DNA of 64,000 nucleotides, from the NCBI RefSeq assembly GCF_040954645.1, contig NC_092803.1, forward strand, positions 66,299,427 to 66,363,426, given 5' to 3'. A program made the translations under genes and the position numbers. Origin of the DNA: Diabrotica undecimpunctata. Taxonomy: Eukaryota; Arthropoda; Insecta; Coleoptera; Chrysomelidae. Position 1 is the stretch's first letter. Every line of letters begins with the position of its first letter. This document shows, in pieces, positions 51,211 through 63,573 of the stretch. The notes under the pieces were generated by a model. That model made no database searches. It saw nothing but the letters and a program-made list of their open reading frames with translations, and was not told the DNA's origin.

Positions 51211-51671
51211 TATTCTTTGAATATTCTATTCGTATAAAATAGAAATATTTTAATATTTTTAGAGTGCAGTAGATGAATAATTCTCCAAATGACATATAAT
51301 ATAACATTATCAGCTTATTACTGACCACTGAAGTAAAATCTTTTATTAAATTAAAATCGTTTAAAATACAATCTGGCTTTAACTTTCTTCCTTTTCCAAG
51401 CTTTAACCAGGTTGAGTTACGCTAGGTGAATGTAGATTAGTGGTATACCTAATGCTAGTTAATATTAAGGAAAAACAAACGGACTTTTTTAAAACACAAT
51501 AACACTAGTGATATAGTTCTATTATAAAAAATAAAACTATATAGATATATAAAACCAATATAGTCTTTTTTAAACACATTTACAATTAGAATATTTTGTA
51601 TACACTCGTATAACACAATACGCAGAGTAAGTTTTAAGTGTAGAATGCCTAAATTGTCTCGGTAACGGCAC

Positions 51672-53425
51672 ACGATTTTTATAAATTTTGATGTATAGAG
51701 TCTTGCAACCGATATTATGATAGTATTTACATTGTTGTCAGATCTTCTGTTTTCTGGAAATCTAATGAAATTTCTTATTTCAAATGGATCACCTTGTATA
51801 TTTTTGCCTCTTGATATATTACTACTTAATTCTCGTGTAATTTTTCCTGTACCTAAATGCCATAATTTCGGAGTTATTGGCTACATTTACATAACCTTTG
51901 CCGAAGAAAAAATAGTACATTTAGATGCCTATGTCTGTTACAATAACAAGTTTGACGTTTCAATAAATTAATATTGTTGATGTTTATTCAACAAGAAACG
52001 TGTAATATCTGTAATAATTTATATTCTAAACGTAATTCCATAACGAGATTTACCTTCAGTATATTATTACAAAAGTTTAACGAAATTAGTTCAGTAAAAG
52101 ATCTAAACTAGGGCGTAGAAAAACTGAAACAACTGAAAACAAATTTTAGATGATTGTTACAAGACCATCCACACTTGAGCACAAGACAAATATCCAGAGA
52201 ACTTTAAGATTTCGCAAACATCCGTAATGAAAACTTTACGTGCAAATAAATTCCATCCATACAAAATAAGATTAGTTCAAGAGTTGCCAAATGATGATTT
52301 CGATAGACGTGAAGAGTTTGCAGACATAATGATGGAAAAATGTTACAGTCAAAACGATCCAAAGGATTTAAGTAATGTTATCTTTTGCAATGGTGCCACT
52401 TTTTTAATTAATAGAAACTTAAATCGGCATAATTGTAGATACAAGTCACGTAACAATCCTCGTTGGATGCGTGAATACCACTCACAATATACAGAAAAAC
52501 TTAATGCATGGGCTGGAATAATAACCGACAAAATAGTTGGTCCCTTTTTTATTGAGAGAATCTTAAATGGTCAGGCATATTTAGATTTATTGAAAAAAAT
52601 ATATTATACCTGAGTCGGGTCTCTTATTTCCAAATCCAAATAAGTATTTTCAATTAAATTTTAATGTAGAATTTTCATTATTTGAAACTTTTAGACACTA
52701 ACAATATCACAAACGACAATATTTGGGTGCAACAAGATGGTAAGGCGTATGGTGAGGCAATATATTAATAATATACTTCCCAGAAGATGGATTGGAAGGT
52801 GTGGTTTTATCGAATGGTCCCCCCAGTTACCCGACATGAATCTTATAGACTATTTCCTGTGAGTTTACTTAAAAATCATAGTTTGTAAAACAAATCCCCG
52901 TTTATAATTCAGGAATTAGAAGATAAGGTTACCACAGAGATAAAGTACATTGATTACTAAGGGATTTTGCAAAATGTATTGGAAAGTTTTAAAAATCGCA
53001 TGGCTTGTTGTATTGAAGTAAACGGACAATATTTTGAGAACCAATCTTCTTTAATCGCTTTTACTGGTTTTCCAAAATACCTCATTTTTCTACTACTTAA
53101 ATATTGACATTATTAGGATATAAATTATAAAAGATTATTCAAACTAAATGAGTTTATTCATCGAAATATATTATTTTAACTTCGGGGAAAAAATATAAAT
53201 GTAGCAATACCTCCGAAATTATGGCAGTTAGGTATAGGGAACATTTTATGAAAAATATTCAGTAGGTATTTCTTAAGGACTTTAAAAGGCAAAAATATAC
53301 AGTTTTATTTAAAATAATACAGTTCATCAGATCTCCAGAAAAATGAAATATCTGACAACAATGTAAATACCACCATAATATCGTATTACAAGACCCTTAC
53401 ACACCAAAATCTTTAAAAATCGTTT
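51672..53425 (+). mobile_element. Decayed mariner-type element with long inverted repeats
   Basis: Inverted arms of roughly 250-350 bp (left 51672-51920, right about 53180-53425) share GATATTATG.T.GTATTTACA, TTGTTGTCAGAT, TTTTTGCCT and GCCATAATTTCGGAG in mirrored order. Between them 52227-52613 encodes MKTLRANKFHPYKIRLVQEL, then FCNGATF where the catalytic Asp has become Asn, and NAWAGIITDKIVGPFFIE. Further on, broken frames give VQQDGKAYG and RHESYRLF-like relics near the last catalytic block. It is the same family type as the element at 60925-63573 but far older. Confidence 0.75.
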
Positions 53426-53884
53426 AAGCCGTTTTCTATATAATTATTAAGGCGTTCCATACATAAAACTCACGTTGTGTGAGTTGACAAACATGACTGT
53501 TCTTAATTATTTTGTGACTTAAGATGACCTCCTTAGAACAACTTATTTACTTTTTAGATCATCCTCGAAAATGAACAGAAAAGTGTTTTACCGTTTGTTA
53601 TCGTACGTCAATCAGTTCGCATGTCAGGGCTGTATGCTGTTCTAGAATATATTGTAAATTTAGTCGTTCCCTGTGATATACGCAGACACTTTTATGATAA
53701 AACAAAATTAAAAACAGTGCGCATGAATTTTTTCATATGTATTGTCTCAAAATTAAAAGGAAAATCAGTATTATTCATTTTGTAACGATCTTTCATTGCA
53801 AATCATGTATGATGTATAATAAAACTGATGGTAAAATAATTAGTTTGGTTGGATAAATATTTTAGAAGACCATCGTGCCTCAAT

Positions 53885-53973
53885 GCGTGTGTGAGTGTGC
53901 GTGTGCGTATGGCGTGAGCGTGTGTGTGTGCGTGTGTGCGTCTGGCGTGAGCGTGTGCGCGCGTGTGTGTGTT
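53885..53973. repeat. Cryptic (GT)n/(GC) repeat
   Basis: A mixture of GTGTGC units in which the block GGCGTGAGCGTGTG occurs twice (about 53910 and 53944). Cys/Val-rich frames here are not genes. Confidence 0.9.
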
Positions 53974-54487
53974 GGGGGTATCATGGTATTAGACAAAATC
54001 TATTTGCCACAAAACATAAAAATTATTATTTATTTGAAATGTTTCATGTTGTCTATTTCTTTAAATTATTACACTATTGTTGCATTTCTGATAAAATTTA
54101 TGGTGGAATCAAGTACCCATTTAATTGAGGAAGATAGGTGAGCTGTAATATTTAGCGGCAAGGGAAACTCATTGTGAATTAGTTCTTAATACAGAATTGG
54201 AGAGAACCGAGAACATTCGAGGAATATGTGATTTAGATCACCAATGGATACTTTGTCACAAATACATACAGGAGAGTTAAGTATTCCAATTTTATATAAG
54301 TTGGATGGCAAGTGACCATCGTTTTTGGAAGAAGTAGAAGTTTTTGGGTAGGGTGAATGCTAACATAATGATTTGAAGATTTATTTGCAATTTTTTTTAT
54401 AATTAGCTTCCCATTTAAAACTGATATTAGGTTTGAGAGCATTATTTAAATCTTTTAAATTAAATACTTTGTCAATATGGTTGCAAC

Positions 54488-56352
54488 CACGATATACAAA
54501 TACCGGTAAGCTACTCAAGGAATAGAAATGTGTAACCCGACGCGCATGACGTCACCTGCGAAGCAACAATACAGGGTACTACGGTGTTCGATATATAGGA
54601 TTCCCTATCCCGGTAGATGTATAGGTTATGTCCTGTTTAGTTCAATTTTGTGTATTATCGACAAATACGCCGGGTTGTGCCGTAGCTAATTGTGGAACTT
54701 ATAATATCCCCACATATAAGATCATTGGTGACATGGGTATTGGAAATACAGTCCTTTGGTCTCAGCTGAGTGTTGGATATGACAAAAATTATTTTATTAA
54801 TCACCCCTGTGATAAGTCTTTAAATATTTTTGTTTTTGGAGATCCTGCACATTTGATTTAACTTGCCCGAAATCATGTAATTAATCATGGTTTTATTATT
54901 GACAATAAAATAATCAACAATGATTACTTTGAAGCGCTATTAAATATATCGACTTCAGAATTGACAATTGCGTTTAAATTAACACTGCATCATCTCTGTT
55001 TAAAAGGCTCTGTGACGCAAATAGTGAGACCTGCAGTTCATTTATTGTCAAATTCTGTAGCAAAAGCTATTAGTTAGCTGGAGAAAATGGACTTTTGCCA
55101 AAAGGTAGTTACTGAAACACGAAATGCATATGGTACAGATTTAGATAAGCAGGCACGTCTACTAGATGAAATGTCAGAAATGGTCAATTCAATGCGGGTT
55201 GGTAAACATAAAGGACTTATTCCATTTCAAAAAGAAATATTGTTTACTAATAACTGAAAGAGTTCTTTCCTTAACTACAAACAAAATACAACGTTAACTA
55301 TATTTTAACTTTGAGGTTGAATCAAGACGTACTAGAGAAATTTTTTTTCTTATATTCGATGAATGGGTGGTGCAAATAATCATCCTTCGCCAATATATTT
55401 TAAATATAGAAAAAGGTGATATATTTTAGAAAAACATTCGGCGGCGATCTTAACAGAATGTCGCAATACTATTGAAACTAGTGAATCTGGCGTAAGTAAC
55501 AGCTCAATAGAAAGTACTCAATTACCAAGCGATATTTCGGCGCCAGAAGATATTTGCTTAACATAAAAAATGCTGAAGAGGACAAAATAATTCAAAATAC
55601 ATTTATAGAAGCTCACTACTTGGAGGAGAAATATATAAATGACGATGACATTTTGAAAGTCGCACTACCATTCTCTTTTGTACCCAAACGAAGAAGTTTT
55701 TTAACTTCAAGAAATAAATTTTAATTATATGGTATAAAATATTCAATTAATCTTTATTATGAATTGTCGGCCGGATTCATTAATGGAACATTGTAAATTA
55801 AGCTAATGTTGGAAAATGTCAAAGTTCGAAGATATTTTTGTAACACATTCATTTAAAACAATTTTCTCTAATTTTAAATGTTAATTAAGTAATTCAGAAA
55901 GTGTCTTTAATATTTAACCATTCTACACACTTTGTTCAAATTACACGATTTTGGAAATATTCCAGTAATGAATTTGACCATCGAAATATGTATAAAATAG
56001 AATTAATTTTTATGCTTATAAATTGAAGACATTATTATATTCCTACATTATTATGAGTAGACACACACTTTATGTAGAGAAACGTAGAAAAAAGTTGTTT
56101 TATTTTTCAATAATCGGAAAACCTATACTCAAGAAAAATAATTGTAAACTACACATCTTATAATATAAAGTGCTAAATATTCATGCTTATATAAATATTA
56201 TATATTTGATTGCCTATATATATTTGATATTAACCGACTAACAGGGCAAGCGCTAGTGTTCTAATAGAAACTTTGCTTCGCACGTGACGTCACACAGTGC
56301 GAGAGAGATAGAGCTAGCGTGCGCAATAGCATACCGGTATTTGTGTATCGTG
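54488..56352 (+). mobile_element. P-superfamily DNA transposon, 21-bp TIRs, 8-bp target duplication
   Basis: Inverted ends CACGATATACAAATACCGGTA (54488-54508) and its mirror (56332-56352) differ at one position. They are flanked by gttgcaac (54480-54487) and gtggcaac (56353-56360), which match at 7 of 8 positions, the duplication length typical of P elements. Both ends also share TGACGTCAC...GCGAAGCAA further in. The insertion breaks the RNase H/C-terminal part of an I-like retrotransposon, whose motifs resume on the other side. The transposase relic is described separately. Confidence 0.8.
54640..55722 (+). pseudogene. P-element/THAP9-type transposase, decayed
   Basis: Forward segments: GCAVANCGTYNIPTYKIIGD, DKSLNIFVFGDPAHLI followed by a stop and LARNHVINHG (the DP-HL-K--RN block), LTIAFKLTLHHLCLKG, VRPAVHLLSNSVAKAIS (usual k-AvQ-lS-SVa-al), FQKEILFTNN, and then the P-type hallmark LNQDVLENFFSYIR plus MGGANNHPSPIYFKYR. 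The N-terminal THAP finger is not seen; the element's left 150 bp has no room for it. At least four stops or frameshifts. Inactive. Confidence 0.8.
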
Positions 56353-57649
56353 GTGGCAACTGTAAGTACTTTTTGCGGCCATATTCGCAATTTCATTACC
56401 TTCGACTCCGCAATGTCCTTTAGCCTAAATAAACCAAACAGTTACATTATTTTAGATCCATAATTATTTTTTTATGTTCAAAATTAAGCCATTTCGGAAT
56501 TGCTTTAGTGGCTGACTGCTAAGAGCTTGTAATGTTGACTTTAAGTCTGAAATTATTGTAACATTCGTTCATGTTTGAGTTGCACGTAATTTTAATGCCT
56601 TTTCAATGGCAAAGGATTCAGCGGCAAAAATGGAATAATAATTTGAGATTCTGTACTCTTCAATTTAATTTATGCTTAAAACAAAATATCTCGAACCTGT
56701 ATTTCGATCCATTTTTAACCCATCTGTATATATTTATTTGTATTAAGTTTACTCCGTTATAGGATTGAAATTTTGTGCATACAATGGCATTTTATTAAGT
56801 TGAACAATATCGCTTTGAAATAATCAATAAAAGCATCTGCCAAAAGAGGAGAGTTTTTCTTTTTCCAATAATGATTTGTCAAATTTTCAATTACAAGAAA
56901 GTTAATTTTTGCGATAAACTCACTGTTGTAACATCTATATTTTAATATACTTTTATTAGCAAAAAGCTATCTTCGAAAAACAAGAAGAAGTTTTTGGGAC
57001 TCTTCCCGAATGGCATGATTTGGTGAAGATACCATGGTTCCCAAACATATTGTTAGAGCTAGATACTGTATTATACTTGATAGAGTGTAGTCTCTATCGT
57101 AGAACCATAGAGAGTACACTCATAATCCAAAATCGAGCGAATGTAACGTAGAACATTAAGGAAATTTGTTGATCCGCGTCCCAGTTCCGTTTGGAGAAAA
57201 TGCGCAAAACATTAATTCCATTCTTACATCTTTGTTTGATATACGTAATGTGACTACTCCATTGAACTTTTTATCTATAATTATATCTAAATATTATAAG
57301 GTCATTGCTTATCAAATCATGCAAGTCCGTGTATAATTTAAACAGAAGAGGGCTGAAAATAGAACCTTGTGGAAGCCCGTTATAAAGTAAGAGTAAGAGG
57401 TCCCAGAGCCATGTAAAACTTTGTGATAATTTCGCAAAAATATTTTTCTATTAGCAAACAAATTTAAAATATTTGTAGAGACTCTTTTATTAATACTTAT
57501 CAATAAAATAATGAATGAATTATCTCTCCTGTTGTCACCCAAAATATAGCTTCTAAAATTTGGAAAATTTTTTTAAACTGTTTGTCCTTTGTCCAGAGTT
57601 AGTTTTGTGTAAATGTATTATTTAATGTTTATAACATTCATTATATGAT

Positions 57650-59130
57650 GATGCAGATTACCGGGCCGCCATTGCTGATCATGGCGACGCGATAATAGAC
57701 ATTGAACAAACAAAGAATATATGGAAGAGATACGTTGAGAAGACATTCGATGACGACAGAGATAACAACCAGATAATTATGGAATACGACACAGAACCAC
57801 TAATCACTCAAGACGAAGTCAAAGCCGCAATTAAAGCAACCAAAGCAGGCAAAGCACCAGGGCCCGACAACTTTCATTTAGAATTTCTAAAAATCATGGG
57901 AGACGAAGGAGTAAAGTGGGTTACGACAACGTTCAATAAAATCTATGACTCGGGAAAAATCCCAGAGAGCTGGTTAAAATATACATTTATTGCTATACCT
58001 AAAAAACCTAATGCAAAAAAATGCGAAGAGCATCGTATTATCAGTCTAATGAGCCACATTCTTAAGACCTTCTTAAAGATAATACACAGAAGAATTTATC
58101 ACAAATGTGAGTCGCAGATCTCACGAACGCAGTTTGGATTCAGGGATGCGTTAGGTACAAGAGAGAGCTTGTTCGTGGTTTAGGTATTATTTCAAAGGAG
58201 CAGAGACGTTAACTGTGATATTTTTGTATGCTGTATCGACTACCAGAAAGCTTTCGACAGAATCAAGCACGATCAGCTCATGAGCCAGGCCTTAGAACAT
58301 ATTGAAGAGGGTATTCTCATTAATGGTGAGCGCCTGAATAACATCACATATGCAGACGACATCATCCTCTTTGCAGACAGTTTAGACGGTTTACAGACAA
58401 TAGTAATGCAATTGTGAAGAATCAGTCAAGAATACGGGCTTGATTTTAACGTCAAGAAAACAAAGTACATGGTCATCAGTAAGAAGCATATTCCACCTAG
58501 TCAATTACTGGTACATCAGCAACAAATACTCCACTTTACTACTATTTAGGAACCACCATAAACGACCAATGAGACCACTCAGTTGAGATAAAACAAAGAA
58601 TTAAAAAAGCCAGGTCAGCATTTGTCAGAATGAGCAAGATATTTAAGAGCCACGACCTACCCTTAAAAACGAAAATCCGTTTATTGAGATGCTACGTATT
58701 TACAGTGCTGCTCTATGGTGTTGAATCATGGACACTAACCGAGGCATCCATGGGAAAACTCGAGACGTTCGAGATGTGGTGTTATAGACAGATACTGAGG
58801 ATCTCCTGGGTGGACCGAATAACAAACATTGAGGTTCTACGCCTAATGGATAAAACATGTGAAATTATATTCACAATGAAACAACGCAAGCTAGAATATC
58901 TTGGACATATAATGCTAAAAGATTACAGATATAACCTGCTGCAACTTATATTACAGGCAAGGGTCTACGGAAAGAGGGAACCAGAAAGAAGAAGAATATC
59001 TTGGCTCCAGAACTTACGAAAATGGTTTTCCTTGACCACTTCAGGACTATTTCGAGCTGCAGTCAGTAAAGTAAGAATTGCCATGCTAGTAGCCAACATC
59101 CGTAATGGATAGGCACCACAAGAAGAAGAA
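57650..59130 (+). pseudogene. RTE-like element (RT), internally deleted
   Basis: Forward frames: 57779-58183 has KAGKAPGPDNFHLEFLKIMG, YTFIAIPKKPNAKKCEEHR, ISLMSHILKTFLKI and QFGFRDALGTRESLF. A stop follows, then FVCCIDYQKAFDRIKHDQLM. The frame joins directly to LEHIEEGILINGERLNNITY and YADDIILFADS, so about 80 residues between the first catalytic block and YADD are deleted. 58630-59112 gives the thumb (LLRCYVFTVLLYGVESWTLT, RQILRISWVDRITN, KLEYLGHIM) and ends VANIRNG. The tail is (AAG)n. Same family as the 27203-27420 fragment. Confidence 0.88.
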
Positions 59131-59149
59131 CATTCATTAAAGTGTATAG

Positions 59150-59970
59150 CCTACATTTTTGACGAAATGCCCCTGAAAATGCTATAAAAACAAGTATACT
59201 TGGGCAAGATTTAATAAAAAACTGTGCTCAATATCTGCCTTTTATTTGATTAAAGTTCATTTATTCGGGCATTCAACACTATATCACTTTATTTATTATT
59301 AAAGTCATAATTGTTTACGTTTAGGAATATGGTATCCATTGTATTGTCTATACAATAGACCTCTTTCCTAAATACAACTTTTCGCTAATTCTTATAAAAT
59401 AGTATCTATTGGTAAACACTGCAATAAAAACACGACGTAGATTCGATGCTTTAAATGCAGAAACAGGGCTGGAATCTTTACAAAACCTGCCAAAAATATA
59501 TTTATGGCAAAAACTAAAACTACTTTGACAGTTATTTTGACGTATGCATTGTGTATCATATTACGTATGATTTTTATTATAAGAATTTTCCACAGCTGCA
59601 TGTTTTCTGTTAGTCTCGTGGTTTTGCGAGAGCAATCGTGTCCGAGCAAATCGAGCTTCAACGCATACAAAACGTGCCTTATTATATAGCTAAAAATTAT
59701 TTTTATCCTTTGTTTTATTTTTCTACCTAAAAACTTGCATCTTTTATATTTTGCTACATCTTCATCTTATGATACATTTAAACAGCCAATGTATAATACA
59801 ACGACTTGTCTTATTTTTTTCCGTTAAAAAGATTTCGTTATGGAGGAACTTATCGAATCCAACTACTGCCTTTGTAGAAGTAACGCTGCGGCAATTCGAG
59901 TATAAAGAGTATTGGTAGAAACATATATATTTTAAATGTTGATTGTATCCTAAATTATTTTTTTTGTTGC
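59150..59970. other. Intron 4 sequence, no gene seen
   Basis: AT-rich with only short frames on both strands. Confidence 0.4.
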
Positions 59971-59975
59971 TACAG

Positions 59976-60100
59976 TTCAAAAAAGATGTATTCCAAACTT
60001 GGCTAAGATTGACGACAGTATGCTATCAAAAATTCAGACGAACTTGGCAGATTTGAAGAAGTCCGTAAACAATATCAAGCTATTATATGATTTTCAAGAG
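59976..60100 (+). CDS. Ctl2: Choline transporter-like protein, exon 5 (end of extracellular loop)
   Basis: It follows TTGCTACAG and ends at CAAGAG|GTAGGA. It encodes LQKRCIPNLAKIDDSMLSKI, QTNLADLKKSVNNIKLLYDF and QE. The PS--l-RC-P junction with exon 4 and the following helical stretch match the segment before the second membrane helix in SLC44 proteins, which is not in the window. It is the last exon seen: 193 residues of the roughly 650-700 expected are encoded here. Confidence 0.93.
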
Positions 60101-60464
60101 GTAGGAACATGTGATTTTCTACGTATTGTGTATGTTTTCGTTTTCTTAACAGGAAAAAATTAGATAGAGTTATAGTTGCTGCTGTTTTTAGTACTTTTTA
60201 AATCACATTTTATATCATTCAATTGTTATTATTTGCCAATATTTAGAAGTTAAAAATTTTTAGCAAAGAGAAAAGCTAAGGTCATTTACGCATTAAATCA
60301 AAGAAATTAAATAAGTTGGACGCTATTTTTGAAAGCGTTAATATTAATTGAAAAATCATTAAAAGTATAATCGGTTATTTCGCAATATCCTTCGTACAAT
60401 AGTTGCGAGTTTTCGTCAAGTATACCATTCACAATATTCACTATATTTTAATAATTATTAATAA

Positions 60465-60790
60465 TAATCTTCATGGGCTCTACAACCCTTGGCCTGCTCC
60501 AGGATCAGCTGCCATTCCTGTCATTCTTCGCCTTGGTTTTCCAATTTCTTACTCTTAAGATTTTTAAGTCTTCCTCCACCTGGTCATGAAATCATGGACT
60601 AGCATCTCCTTTTCACTCCATGCGTTCTTTACTTATAATAAATGTATTTCGGCGCCTCCATCTCGTTCATTCTCCTTATGTGGCCTAATTTTGATGGACC
60701 TAGTAAGACCAGGTTCACTCTAAAGGTGGTACAGCTCCGAATTATAGTGCCTGTGTCATAATTTGTTTTCTTGTACGCCTTTATAAATAT
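60465..60790 (-). repeat. Decayed dispersed repeat, retrotransposon 3'-region-like
   Basis: GC-richer block starting TCATGGGCTCTACAACCCTT, similar in wording to 1568-1985. No open frame with recognised domains. Confidence 0.35.
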
Positions 60791-60924
60791 GGGTAATAAC
60801 TAATATTCCAATATTCCAATTTGGGTAACAGTACGACTTAATAGCGCACAGAACCGATAGAATGTTGTTTCCTTACAAACAAGCACCCAAAAATAACGTA
60901 TTTACCACTAAATCACCACTTGTA

Positions 60925-63573
60925 TACAGGGTGAGTCATGAGGAACTTTACATACTTCTACCATATGTAGAGTCCCTCAGGGAGCATATCATGTGGCCAC
61001 TAAAAAATGTCAACTCCTCTTCTTTATTAATTAACAGGGTGATTTGTGTAATTGACCATTTATTTCATTTTACTGTAGTGTTTATACGGCTCATTTGATT
61101 TTTTAAATTTTTGCATGATACAGTACACTACTATCAAGCATTCGACTGGTATTAGCTAAACTAAAGAAATCCAGAACTGGCTTTGGAAAAATTAATTTAG
61201 GGATTCGTATTAAATATTACACCCTGTATATATATTTTTTTTAAAATGCAATAAGTGATTTTCAAACTACATAAATAGCCAATGAAAACGACATATGCGA
61301 CAATGTTGTCGCACTTTTATTAAATTTTTAGTGAACGATCAAATCTTACCAAAAATAGAACAACCATAATGAAGTATCAAATTATAAGGTATTAATTTAA
61401 ACAAATGTTATAAATTTCAAACATTTTAATTAAAATGAGTTCCTACAACATAATCTAATACGTAGAAAATTAACATCTTTACTGTCACTTTGTATTATCT
61501 CTACAATAGAATCAATTGTTTTTCAATTTTAAATTTTTACTCATAGATCGTATTGGGGCATTATTTTCGATAAATAATAAATTAAATTGATTAAAAAGTC
61601 AAACCTCTTGTATGTGTTAGTTTTTGTTGATTGTAAATGATTAAAATTTTATGTCAAATAATAATACATTGCATCAACTGTACTAAATAAAAATAAATCT
61701 AAAAAAGTTTAAAATGAAGGTTGGCGTTGACCGTTTGACGTTTCTTGATATTTTATACCCATTGTCATTATTGTCATTATCAATTGTTATTTATGTGTAC
61801 AAGAATACATATTTTTTCTGTCATATCTACGTTAAGTACATTGTGTTAGTTTTGGTAGAGCTTTTGTTACTTTCGTTCAAAATGCCACATCAGTTTTCGA
61901 CCACAGAATATGCAGACATAATATTTGTTTATGGATTCTGTAACGGGAATGGTAGGGCTGCTAGTAGAGAATATCGCAGGAGATTTCCTAATCGTCGAAC
62001 TCCCAGTCATCCAACATTTGGGTCAGTTTTTAATTATTTGCGAGAAAATGGCACTTTTCCTAGTGGAACAACAGAGCGACATGTAGGTGAAGCGCAGGAA
62101 GATGACATTATGGACGCCGTTACTATGAACCCTACAATAAGCACTAGACAAGTAAGTCGAGAACTCAATGTTACTCAATCAAAAGTAAGTAGAGTATTAC
62201 AAAAAAATAATCTATACCCATATCACATTCAAATGGTTCAGCGACTACATGCTGGAGATGAGATCGATAGGTTGGAATTTTGTAGATGGATTAACAATAA
62301 TCGACCAACGCTATACAGGACACTATTTACAGATGAAGCCCAATTTACCAGAGACGGGATAAATAATTCACGAAATTCACATGTGTGGGCAGAAGAAAAT
62401 CCCCATGCTATTCGAGAACGTCGTTCTCAGTTAAGGTTTTCGGTTAACGTGTAGATTGGTGTCATAAATAACCAATTAGTAGGTCCTCACTTTTTTGATG
62501 GTCCTTTAACAGGGCAGGTCTATTTGAACTTTCTACAAAATATTTTGCCGAATTTGCTTGCCAACGCGAACGTTGCTATCCGAGGGATGTATTTTCAGCA
62601 TGATGGGGCACCCCACACTTTTTACTGGCAGTGAGACAACATCTCAATAATGTTTATGGCAACAGGTGGATAGGACGTGCAGGTCCTATTTCGTGGCCTT
62701 CAAGAACCCCTGATTTCAATCCCGTTGATTACCATATTTGGGGACGATTGAAGCAACTAGTTTACGCAGTGAATATTAATAACCGACAACAATTAATTGA
62801 TAGAATTATACATTGTTGTAATACTATTAGAAACGATCCCCAGAGTATCCGTAATTCAATACGTCAATTAACAATTCGGCAACAAAAATGTGTACAGGCT
62901 GCAGGGTTCCATTTCGAAAATCTATTTTGAATTATTTTTATTTTGTTACCATTATTGTATCTTTTCCAGTTCTAATTTATGGGTTTATCATAACTATGTA
63001 CATATTTTTAGTTTTTTTTTTTAAATTGTTCTTCGTTATTGTTAGTAGTTACTGTTTTTTTGTTGTGCAGTGACTCAGTTTATCATTTCAATTAAAATGT
63101 TTGAAATTTATAACATTTGTTTAAATTAATTACCTTATAATTTGATACTTCATTATGGTTGTTCTATTTTTGGTAAGATTTGATCGTTCACTAAAAATTT
63201 AATAAAAGTGCGACAACATTGTCGCATATGTCGTTTTCATTGGCTATTTATGTAGTTTGAAAATCACTTATTGCATTTAAAAAAAAAATTATACAGGGTG
63301 TAATATTTAATACGAATCCCTAAATTAATTTTTCCAAAGCCAGTCCTGGAATTTTTTAGTTTAGCTAATACCAGTCGAATGCTTGATAGTAGTGTACTGT
63401 ATCATGCAAAAATTACAAAAATCAAATGAGCCGTATAAACACTACAGTAAAATGAAATAAATGGTCAATTACACAAATCACCCTGTTAATTAATAAAGAA
63501 GAGGAGTTGACATTTTTTAGTGGCCACATGATATGCTCCCTGAGGGACTCTACATATGGTAGAAGTATGTAAA
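60925..63573 (+). mobile_element. Mariner-like element with about 490-bp inverted repeats
   Basis: 60951-61439 and 63085-63573 are inverted copies with very few differences over about 490 bp. Shared phrases are CATACTTCTACCATATG at the outer end, ATTACACCCTGTATA in the middle and GCGACAATGTTGTCGC (palindromic) further in. The left side additionally has TACAGGGTGAGTCATGAGG at 60925, which the right side lacks, so the right terminus may be trimmed. TA steps flank 60951 and 63569. The near identity of the arms and the few lesions in the transposase indicate a recent insertion. Confidence 0.88.
61882..62930 (+). pseudogene. Mariner-like transposase (DD41D spacing), one stop and one frameshift
   Basis: ATG at 61882 (CAAAATGCC context) opens MPHQFSTTEYADIIFVYGFC, an N-terminal region like the DUF4817 helix-turn-helix. 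A second helix-turn-helix (ISTRQVSRELNVTQSKVSRV) and the first catalytic Asp (LFTDEAQFTRDG) follow. TAG at 62452-62454 stands where related proteins usually have Trp (VNV-stop-IGVINNQLVGP). The second Asp is in FQHDGAPH. One C is missing from the C run at 62611-62614, shifting the frame, and the protein resumes RQHLNNVYGN. The last block is WPSRTPDFNPVDYHIWG. Allowing for the lost base, 41 residues separate the second and third Asp. Without the two lesions it would be about 350 residues. Confidence 0.9.

Larger units (their letters stand above)
54130..57560 (-). pseudogene. I-like retrotransposon (RT end and RNase H), split by a P-type element
   Basis: The minus strand starts in the RT with GLPQGSIFSPLLFKLYTDLH (about 57400). 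It continues through a decayed RT thumb to RNase H: IYTDGLKMDRNTGSRYFV, FAAESFAIEKALKLR (56640-56600), TIISDLKSTLQALS and AKGHCGVEGNEIANMAAKS (about 56395). It is then broken by the P-type element (54488-56352) and resumes with HIDKVFNLKDLNNALKPNIS, ILNSPVCICDKVSIGDLNHI and FLECSRFSPIL (54180-54300), the usual C-terminal zinc motif. Several stops. It is a different subfamily from the copy at 2004-3530. Confidence 0.75.
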
